The notes beneath the pieces are model-generated. The model was given only the letters and a program-made list of their open reading frames with translations, ran no database searches and was not told where the DNA came from. The translations under genes and the position numbers were made by a program. From Nitrosarchaeum sp. (GTDB lineage: Archaea > Thermoproteota > Nitrososphaeria > Nitrososphaerales > Nitrosopumilaceae): 64,000 nucleotides of DNA. Positions 57,896 to 64,000 of this stretch are shown here, one piece after another. The first letter of the stretch is position 1. Every line of letters starts with the position of its first letter. The stretch spans positions 124,001 through 188,000 of the forward strand of contig JAIOOR010000021.1 of the NCBI GenBank assembly GCA_021414365.1, given 5' to 3'.

Positions 57896-58213
57896 CTAGG
57901 ATGTCTTTTTTTTCCATTTATTTTTTGAAGATAGTGAAAATATGACCACTATTAGATATAGAAATCCTATGAACATAGCCAATAAAGATGCAGGCATAAA
58001 ATTCCCTTCTGGTGTATTGGAAAATTCCTTGAGAGTTTCCCAAATTGCAAATAATGCTGAGATAGAAAATGGAATAACAATAGTTGCGACTGATTTTGGT
58101 AACCAAAACTCATCAGTTGGGCGAAGATGATTTGTAATTGTTAAAAGTATCAAAATTCCAGTAATGACGGTAGCATCAATCTGAATTATCGCAAAAGGAT
58201 CAATTTCCATCAT
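57896..58213 (-). CDS. Three-helix membrane protein
   Basis: 105 residues with three transmembrane segments (IQIDATVITGILILLTITNHL, SVATIVIPFSISALFAIWETL, ASLLAMFIGFLYLIVVIFSLS). A Lys-rich tail ends it. It is divergent from the 58452 gene. Function unknown. Confidence 0.5.
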   Translation of the reverse strand: MMEIDPFAIIQIDATVITGILILLTITNHLRPTDEFWLPKSVATIVIPFSISALFAIWETLKEFSNTPEGNFMPASLLAMFIGFLYLIVVIFSLSSKNKWKKKTS

Positions 58214-58451
58214 AATTTGAAAAAGTCTTGATTACACATTAACATTTGGGATTATTGAAATTTTGATAGATATGTGTTATATTTACACTGTAATCAATAA
58301 TCAAAATAGATCTTCAAATAGAACTAAACTTACAAATTATTTGAAATTATTCAATTAGTTTTGTTTGTTCTCCTGAATTCTATGTTATTTTTAGTACTGA
58401 TTTCTGAAACAAAAAAAGTATAAACTCTAACTCTATGGCATAAAAGTAAAA

Positions 58452-59102
58452 ATGAAAAATCCTAATGAGAAAAATAATAGTATAAGTACAATTGTTATGA
58501 AAATTGCACTTCGAATCTTTGTTTTGCTCATTATTACATTGGGACTAACGTTTTATCTTGTAAAAAACAACGTACAGATCGATACTCAGATAGTAACGGA
58601 TCTATTACCTTCATCCATACTTTTCCTTTTTTGGACAAGGCAAATGATAAAACAAACAGAAAATCTAAAACAAAAACTAATCAGAAAAAACATGGATATT
58701 GTAAGTGCACATGATATTGCTTATGGAGAATTTCGCAGTTCATTTTTTTATGAAACGTTAATAATTGGAATAATCAATGCTGTTATCATTTTATACCGTT
58801 CAGAAAATTCCGAACTTGTCTATAGGTTTGAATATTGGCCACTGTTTGTATCTAGTTTTGTTATTTTAGGAATAACATGTATTGTAGGATACTTTAGAAA
58901 GACCATTAAAAATGAAAATACTGTGCCATTTTTAGCTATTATGGCATCATCCGTAATTGGTGCACAAATTGGGGTGCTACTTTTTTCAAAATATGCATAT
59001 GTGGCATTCGTTAATTGTTATCTATTCAGTTTTGTGTTAGGTGTTATTGTTTTTAGTTTACAAAAATGGCTTGAATCAAGAAAAACTGGAATTGTATCTT
59101 AA
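58452..59102 (+). CDS. Multi-helix membrane protein
   Basis: 216 residues with about six hydrophobic helices: IVMKIALRIFVLLIITLGLTFYLV, IVTDLLPSSILFLFW, FFYETLIIGIINAVIILY, WPLFVSSFVILGITCIVGYF, FLAIMASSVIGAQIGVLLF and VNCYLFSFVLGVIVFSL. No signature. It lies in the accessory region and is followed by the RusA-like gene 79 bp away in the same direction. Confidence 0.55.
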   Translation: MKNPNEKNNSISTIVMKIALRIFVLLIITLGLTFYLVKNNVQIDTQIVTDLLPSSILFLFWTRQMIKQTENLKQKLIRKNMDIVSAHDIAYGEFRSSFFYETLIIGIINAVIILYRSENSELVYRFEYWPLFVSSFVILGITCIVGYFRKTIKNENTVPFLAIMASSVIGAQIGVLLFSKYAYVAFVNCYLFSFVLGVIVFSLQKWLESRKTGIVS

Positions 59103-59181
59103 AGTGGAACCAGAATTAAGAATTTTAAATTAGAATTAGTTAAGCAAAAGAGAAAATAACTCACATTTCAATGATAGATAC

Positions 59182-59961
59182 ATGAAAGGTTTTGTTTTAT
59201 TACCTAAAATTGAAATCAGAAATTTCACTCCTGTCACTACTGCTGGTGATTATGTAGAACGCAAAAAATCCCTTAAACAGATAATCCTTGAAAAAATACC
59301 TGACATTAACAAATTAAAACAAAAAACTATAGATAAAAAATTATTTCTTGATGTTTGTTTTTATCTAAACGCTCAAACTGGAATGGAGGGAGACACACAA
59401 AAAGATCTAGATAATCTGTTAAATGCAATTTTTGATGTTTTACCGCAGTATTTTACAGATGAAAAAAATCAATTAATCGACGGATTAGGATTAATTGAAG
59501 GCAAATCTGACTATATGATATTTGAAACTCATGTTACAAAACAATTTGTAAAAACCCATGAAGAAGAAGGATTTGACATTGAAATCTCTGAAATAATTGA
59601 AACTAAAACATCATCCAAAACTAGAAAGAATTTCAATAGTTGGTTAGAAGATAAGATCTTTCCAGCATCTAATTCGCAAGAAACACGAACTGCAAAATGG
59701 ATTGCAATATGGGGAATTACTGCTTCATTGATATTTACATTAGGTGGAGTAGTAATAGGAGTAGGAATATCTTTTATAACTTTGGGAATGTCTTTGCAAG
59801 TAGATCTTAATGCAGTAAATAATGTAAATCAAACAAATCCTATTCTATCTAATTTTGCAGATAGATTGCTTGAAACTGGACAAAAACTTTTCACTTGGGG
59901 TCCACTTGCTATATTTGGAGGTCTTTTGATTATTGTTGTTGCTATTATCCGAGAACACTGA
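59182..59961 (+). CDS. RusA-like domain fused to C-terminal transmembrane helices
   Basis: 259 residues. Residues 50-118 read LFLDVCFYLNAQTG, then GDTQKDLDNLLNAIFDVL (D75, D77, N78, D85) and YFTDEKNQLIDGLGLIEGK. The spacing and the DxDNL-x-x-x-x-x-D motif match RusA Holliday-junction resolvases, in which these Asp residues bind Mg. A lysine normally found after DNL is replaced by Asn (N81). Two membrane helices (about 172-205 and 237-257) follow, which is unusual for this fold. DNA or RNA cleavage tethered to the membrane is the inference. Confidence 0.6.
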   Translation: MKGFVLLPKIEIRNFTPVTTAGDYVERKKSLKQIILEKIPDINKLKQKTIDKKLFLDVCFYLNAQTGMEGDTQKDLDNLLNAIFDVLPQYFTDEKNQLIDGLGLIEGKSDYMIFETHVTKQFVKTHEEEGFDIEISEIIETKTSSKTRKNFNSWLEDKIFPASNSQETRTAKWIAIWGITASLIFTLGGVVIGVGISFITLGMSLQVDLNAVNNVNQTNPILSNFADRLLETGQKLFTWGPLAIFGGLLIIVVAIIREH

Positions 59962-60047
59962 TTTTTTTATTTTTCTAAAAATAATCTAGCCTATAATTAA
60001 TATTGAAAAGTGCAAAATCTGAGGCTCTAACTATATCCCCGTTTTAA

Positions 60048-60074
60048 TGGCGCGGGGAGTAGGACTTGAACCCA
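60048..60074 (-). other. tRNA 3'-end fragment, probable attachment scar
   Basis: On the minus strand the 27 bases form the end of a tRNA: T-loop GTTCAAGTC, T-stem CCTAC, acceptor half TCCCCGC, discriminator G and an encoded CCA. No 5' half is present. Such fragments are left by integration of an element into a tRNA gene. A CCCCG/CGGGG hairpin (60037-60057) overlaps it and could also act as a terminator. Confidence 0.6.
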
Positions 60075-60154
60075 TTTAGAAAATAATTGCAATTATTTTA
60101 TTAAAAATATATTCCAAAATTCTAGCTTAAATACAAATTTCTCAATTATATGCA

Positions 60155-60373
60155 TTGGTTCAAAAAAAATCCAGAAGGCAAATGTTTGATGCATATGTTC
60201 AGGCAAGAGACAAGGCATTTGATTCTAGAGACAAGACATTGGTTCGCAAGCAGCAGAAACTGGAAAAAGAACTTGAGAAAGTAGAAAAAGATGCAAATGA
60301 AACAATGGATCCCAAACTACGAAAAGAATGGAAACAGGCTCACAGGGAATATTGTAAACTCTATTTTGCTTGA
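60155..60373 (+). CDS. Small charged coiled-coil protein
   Basis: 72 residues from TTG: MVQKKSRRQMFDAYVQARDK, then helix AFDSRDKTLVRKQQKLEKELEKVEKDANETMDPKLRKEWKQAHREYCKLYFA. Almost all helical and highly charged, typical of a dimeric coiled coil. An internal ATG (60184 region) is an alternative start. No family recognised. Confidence 0.5.
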   Translation: MVQKKSRRQMFDAYVQARDKAFDSRDKTLVRKQQKLEKELEKVEKDANETMDPKLRKEWKQAHREYCKLYFA

Positions 60374-60400
60374 TGATGACATATAGTTTTCATTTTCCCT

Positions 60401-60961
60401 TTACTCGTATATCATCAAATTCTTTTCTTCTAGTGTGACATGCAGCGAGTTTACTGCACGATACACATCTTGCTCTGTCTTTGCGCCAGTGCAGACCAGT
60501 TTGCCTGATGAAAAAACAAGTATCACTACCTTTGGGTCAAGCATTCTGTGGATTAATCCGGGGAACTGTTCTGGCTCATACATACTTCTTGGCATCATCC
60601 TTGCAGCCTTTTCCAGATGAATCTTTCCTCCTAGGTTTACTGCAGCTACAATGTTTTGTATGGTAACTATGGCTTCGTTTTTTATCTTGATTTTTCCTTT
60701 TCTTAACTCCTCGACTACTGCCTTTATTGCATTTTTTGCCATCTCTGATGACTTGGAACCAGTACAGACCATCTTTCCTGTCCTAAATAGCAAAGTGGCA
60801 GTTCGAGGCTTTGCAAGCCTGAATACTGCTCCTGGAAATGATTCAGGATTGTACTCTACTTTGGGAAATTTTTTCTGAATGCTATCCAAATCCAAGTCCT
60901 GATTAATCGTAGCTGAGGCTACAACATTTTCAATGCTGACTATGGATTTTGTCTGCGGCAT
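60401..60961 (-). CDS. tbp: TATA-box-binding protein
   Basis: 186 residues from MPQTKSIVSIENVVASATINQDLDLDSIQKKFPKVEYNPESFPGAVFRL. Two TBP repeats are visible, each with F-P-G and T-x-x-x-F-x-x-G-K-x-V-C-T-G (KPRTATLLFRTGKMVCTGSKS and DPKVVILVFSSGKLVCTGAKT). The saddle binds TATA DNA and recruits TFB and RNA polymerase. A TATA element about 24 nt upstream (60981-60990) supports this ATG over the longer frame from 61000. Could be a second TBP in this genome. Confidence 0.93.
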   Translation of the reverse strand: MPQTKSIVSIENVVASATINQDLDLDSIQKKFPKVEYNPESFPGAVFRLAKPRTATLLFRTGKMVCTGSKSSEMAKNAIKAVVEELRKGKIKIKNEAIVTIQNIVAAVNLGGKIHLEKAARMMPRSMYEPEQFPGLIHRMLDPKVVILVFSSGKLVCTGAKTEQDVYRAVNSLHVTLEEKNLMIYE

Positions 60962-61072
60962 GATCCAGCTTTGTTTTGAATTATTTATGGTTTGGTGCAA
61001 ATCTACTTTCTTAGAATAAGAAAGTCATACTTTTACTGGTATGATTTGATAGAAATACATTTTAATCTTAAA

Positions 61073-61216
61073 ATGGCAAATTTTTGCATGATTAACTATT
61101 ACAAGTATCTGAAATGTCCTGACTGTAAGAAATCTGGATTGTACTGCCCTGTTCACCGAAAAGAAGTTGAAAAGATATTGCAAGAAGAGCAAATGAGTTC
61201 TCAGAATCCTTTATGA
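61073..61216 (+). CDS. Zinc-binding microprotein
   Basis: 47 residues from MANFCMINYYKYLKCPDCKK, then SGLYCPVHRKEVEKILQEEQMSSQNPL. CPDC (C15, C18), C25 and H28 form one zinc site. A longer frame reaches upstream to 60995 but runs against TBP, so the internal ATG at 61073 is preferred. Confidence 0.5.
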   Translation: MANFCMINYYKYLKCPDCKKSGLYCPVHRKEVEKILQEEQMSSQNPL

Positions 61217-61240
61217 GTTTCCTAATATTGGTTTGATTAA

Positions 61241-62530
61241 ATGAAATATCTTGTTTCACTTCTTGTTTTGATTGGGTTTGTAGGAGTTGCATTTGCAATA
61301 CCTCCTTTTAGCTCTCAAGATGCATTTGATTTTAGCAATACAATTGTTGTTGGTAAAGTGATTGGAGTTAACTCTACATTTTCTCCCACACATAATCTCT
61401 ATCAGATTCAAGTTGAAAAATTTCTGAAAAATCATCAAGACTCACAAATTCTTCTTGCAGCAGGAGAAAAAAATACCTCCCCAAGATCTGGTAACCAAGT
61501 TTTTAATACTGGAGACAGGGCATTGTTTTTTCTTACTAGTGTGTCTGTTGGGTATGATGCATATCCAGGCATTCTATTGATACACCCTTTATCAAAATTG
61601 ATAGAGCCAGAATGGGATGCATGTGATGTTTTTAAAAACAATATTCCGCAAGAGCACTGGGTTTTTGGTGGTACAGGTACATTACCAAAAGTACGTCAAG
61701 GAATCAACTACAATCCGGACGTTTTTCAGAAAGGAATGCCAGTGATCATAACATACGACGTGTCAAATCTTTCAAACAGCACTCAAGAATTCAATCTTGA
61801 AAACTCTCTGACGTTTGGCAAATCCAATTCACACTCATCCGTAGGACACACTATTATTTTAGAACCATGTACAATTTACAAGACTTTTGAGGCAAGTTTC
61901 ACCCCAAGAGAGTCTGGAAATTATCTATTTGAGATAAAAAATTCACGTACTGGATCTACTGACATTGGTTTTACAATACCTGATTCTGATACTGAGACTA
62001 TAGAGTCATTTAATGGAAAAATATTTTTTGTCTCTCCAGGATATGATGCAGGAGTGAGTGCTAATGATACTGTGATCTTTCATGGACTCAAATTTTCATC
62101 TCCTGCATATCCAAAACTCCCTAATCCCGGCGGATCTGTAAACACCATGATTACATTTGAAGATGGGACAACAAAAAATGTTGGGTTTATTGGACCGGGA
62201 GCAATTCCTTCACTAGAATCTGATGCCCGCATTGCAGACAAACCAACACCAGTACTTGTAGAAAACAACAAGGTATATGCTGGAATGCTACATGATTATG
62301 ACGGAATCCATCTTTTAGTCAGTGTGGATGCAGTAAATCTTTCACCATTAAAGCAATTCAAGTCTGGAATTTCTGTAGACAAAATTCAATGTAAGGAAGG
62401 ACTTGTTTTTGCACAAAAAGCTGGTACTGGAATTCCAATTTGCATAAAACCAGAAACCAAGAAAAAATTTGCTGAAAGAGATTTAATTGAACTATCACAT
62501 CCCTATTCACCATATCCAGATCATAACTAA
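61241..62530 (+). CDS. Large secreted hypothetical protein
   Basis: 429 residues with a signal peptide (MKYLVSLLVLIGFVGVAFA, cut near residue 20). A beta-rich exterior follows; ALFFLTSVSVGYDAYPG and YNPDVFQKGMPVIITYDVSNLSN suggest sandwich domains, the second Ig-like. The C-terminal Cys pair (IQCKEGLVFAQKAGTGIPICIK) is the common thaumarchaeal extracellular Cys pattern. It neighbours another secreted protein, so both may serve the cell surface. Confidence 0.65.
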   Translation: MKYLVSLLVLIGFVGVAFAIPPFSSQDAFDFSNTIVVGKVIGVNSTFSPTHNLYQIQVEKFLKNHQDSQILLAAGEKNTSPRSGNQVFNTGDRALFFLTSVSVGYDAYPGILLIHPLSKLIEPEWDACDVFKNNIPQEHWVFGGTGTLPKVRQGINYNPDVFQKGMPVIITYDVSNLSNSTQEFNLENSLTFGKSNSHSSVGHTIILEPCTIYKTFEASFTPRESGNYLFEIKNSRTGSTDIGFTIPDSDTETIESFNGKIFFVSPGYDAGVSANDTVIFHGLKFSSPAYPKLPNPGGSVNTMITFEDGTTKNVGFIGPGAIPSLESDARIADKPTPVLVENNKVYAGMLHDYDGIHLLVSVDAVNLSPLKQFKSGISVDKIQCKEGLVFAQKAGTGIPICIKPETKKKFAERDLIELSHPYSPYPDHN

Positions 62531-62574
62531 ATCTGTAGAATCCTTTATGAATCATCTAGTGTTTGTTTTGTTAA

Positions 62575-64000
62575 ATGATTAAAAGTACACTTTTGATAAT
62601 GACATTGATTGCAATTGCATCAGTCAGCGTACTTTCTGCTGATGCATATCATGATGAACAAACATCCAGAGGTAGCAGTGATCCAAAAATTGCTGCAAGT
62701 GGTAATGATGCATATGTTGTATGGGTTGAAAGTAATAGTTCTGAATTTGGCGATGTCTACTTTGCAAAAATTACTGATGGCAAAACAGTAGAAGAACCAA
62801 TAAACATCACAAAAGGAACATCGCTTTATCCAACCCCGCAAATTTACGTGTCTGAAAATAACGTCTATCTGTTATGGGGAGATAGAACTAAAAATGGAGA
62901 TGATCAGATGTTTTTTGCAAAAAGCAATGACTATGGAAAATCATTTAGCAAGCCAAAGACATTACCTGCAAATAATCAGTTAATTTATCGACCTTTGTCA
63001 ATAAACCAAGTAAATGATACAGTATACGTATTTGCTAGTAACTGGAACCAGTCCACTAAACAAAGCAGTATTGTGTATGTGACAAGCAATGATTTTGGAG
63101 ATACATTTTCTCTTCCAACAGTTCTGTTTAATCACGAACAATCAGATCAGGGAATTGATTTACAAGTGAGTGATGGTGTAATTTACATTTTATCTGATGA
63201 TCGACATGACTTTAACGAAAAAGGTTCTCTGTATCTGAGAAAAATTCTATCCAATGGAACATTGACTGATCTGGTAAATGTCAATGGTGGAAAAACAACT
63301 ATTACTTATCCCCAGTTTGCAGTATCTGGAGAAAATGTCTATGTCTCATGGAGGGACAGAGTCAACGAAAAAGGCAATTTTGGAATTACTGAAAGATGGT
63401 ATCAGGTATTTACAAAAAGTCATGATGGTGGAAAGACATTTGGTGATGTAATTACTTTTGATTCTGATCCAAATTCAATTGATACCACAGACAACACAGG
63501 AGATTTTGTCTTTGCCCATAGAGATTCAGTATATGTTTTGTGGAAATCCGAATACTATGACGGACAAACGCAGAGTTTCAAAATATATCTTGCCTATAGT
63601 GATGACAAGGGTCAGGATTTTACCATTAATCCAGTTCCTTTAAATGATAAATTGGCTCAATACGGTTCCATCATATCAAAATTAGACAATGACACTTTTT
63701 ATCAGATTGGGCTTACAACAAAAAATCCACCATACAACGATGCCGCAGCATATTTTTCATCAGATCTTGATACAACAGAATCTGTAGATATTTTAAAAAA
63801 TGTCTCAACTCAAATTGGTTGGATGCCTGACTTTGCTGCAAATAAAAACAATGTCTATTTTGTAACATCCGGCAACCACAACAAAAACTGCATTTTGTAC
63901 TCGACTAGCAATGATGGCGGTAAATCATTTAGTGATATAGTAAATATCAGTCCAAATGGAAATGACTTTGATTGCTTGGGAGTTGCTCCAGATGTTTTAG
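62575..64000 (+). CDS. Secreted BNR-repeat (sialidase-like) protein, truncated by window end
   Basis: An open frame of at least 475 codons from ATG 62575 running off the right edge. Signal peptide MIKSTLLIMTLIAIASVSVLSADA. Several Asp-box/BNR motifs follow: SNDYGKSFS, SNDFGDTFS, SHDGGKTFG, SDDKGQDFT and SNDGGKSFS, evenly spread as blades of a beta-propeller. It resembles sialidase- and reeler-type extracellular proteins; whether it hydrolyses sugars cannot be told from this part. Confidence 0.75.
   Translation, partial: MIKSTLLIMTLIAIASVSVLSADAYHDEQTSRGSSDPKIAASGNDAYVVWVESNSSEFGDVYFAKITDGKTVEEPINITKGTSLYPTPQIYVSENNVYLLWGDRTKNGDDQMFFAKSNDYGKSFSKPKTLPANNQLIYRPLSINQVNDTVYVFASNWNQSTKQSSIVYVTSNDFGDTFSLPTVLFNHEQSDQGIDLQVSDGVIYILSDDRHDFNEKGSLYLRKILSNGTLTDLVNVNGGKTTITYPQFAVSGENVYVSWRDRVNEKGNFGITERWYQVFTKSHDGGKTFGDVITFDSDPNSIDTTDNTGDFVFAHRDSVYVLWKSEYYDGQTQSFKIYLAYSDDKGQDFTINPVPLNDKLAQYGSIISKLDNDTFYQIGLTTKNPPYNDAAAYFSSDLDTTESVDILKNVSTQIGWMPDFAANKNNVYFVTSGNHNKNCILYSTSNDGGKSFSDIVNISPNGNDFDCLGVAPDVL

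Larger units (their letters stand above)
52798..60074. mobile_element. Putative integrated or accessory island (boundaries unresolved)
   Basis: This stretch begins with a tyrosine recombinase and ends with a tRNA 3' fragment. It contains non-coding repeat arrays, a transposase remnant, an HEPN protein, small membrane proteins and a RusA-like membrane protein. No intact tRNA or direct repeat of the fragment is seen near 52.7 kb, and the fragment orientation would place the element to its right if it is a classic 3'-end integration. The outline is therefore only a working hypothesis. Confidence 0.35.

Overview
The window is archaeal and AT-rich. It reads as a stretch of chromosome from an ammonia-oxidising thaumarchaeon (Nitrososphaerota, Nitrosopumilus-like). 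Supporting signs are archaeal-type ribosomal proteins with S4e and RNase P p29 inside the S10/spc cluster, a proteasome alpha subunit, an ESCRT-III-like CdvB division protein, a type II archaeal GAPDH, an archaeal HMG-CoA synthase, a TATA-binding protein, a receiver protein with a thaumarchaeal zinc-rich output region, and many leaderless-looking genes with a TATA box about 25 nt before the start codon.

Layout. 0-4.2 kb: small regulators and hypothetical proteins, an extremely basic histone-tail-like protein, a repeated palindrome, a candidate three-way-junction RNA (2321-2408) and tRNA-Asn. 4.2-13.8 kb (minus strand): a ribosomal superoperon headed by psmA and a SPOUT methyltransferase, running L3-L4-L23-S19-L22-S3-L29-p29-S17-L14-L24-S4e-L5-S14-S8-L6. 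It lacks L2 at its usual place and stops after L6. 13.8-16.4 kb: DUF371, CdvB and a CheY-like receiver. 16.5-24.1 kb: biotin synthesis (bioF, bioB, bioA, then bioD), interrupted by a cluster of zinc-finger microproteins and a TPM/LemA pair. 24-36.5 kb: HMG-CoA synthase, a DsbA-like oxidoreductase, a receiver/winged-helix/zinc-ribbon regulator, a glycosyltransferase plus tandem deacetylase pair resembling a PNAG-type polysaccharide module, GAPDH, a CNNM/CBS protein and threonine synthase. 36.6-52.7 kb: microproteins, Hjc, a secreted 3D-domain protein, a thiolase/DUF35/F420-oxidoreductase operon, a sugar nucleotidyltransferase, DedA, purK/purE, threonine dehydratase, a class III cyclase, VOC and Lrp-ligand-domain proteins.

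52.8-60.1 kb is accessory. It holds a tyrosine recombinase, about 1 kb of non-coding repeats (ATCAGTTATAAC iterons and a GGATG/CATCC array), a transposase remnant, an Apea-like HEPN protein, membrane proteins, and a RusA-like domain joined to transmembrane helices. A tRNA 3'-end fragment lies at 60048-60074 and is probably an attachment scar. 60.1-64 kb carries a TBP gene and two secreted proteins, the last a BNR-repeat protein cut by the window edge.

A recurring theme is microproteins under 60 residues that are easy to miss: single-helix membrane peptides and CxxC zinc-binding peptides. I found about fifteen by reading the intergenic sequence. Family names rest on motif recognition alone, because no database search was possible.
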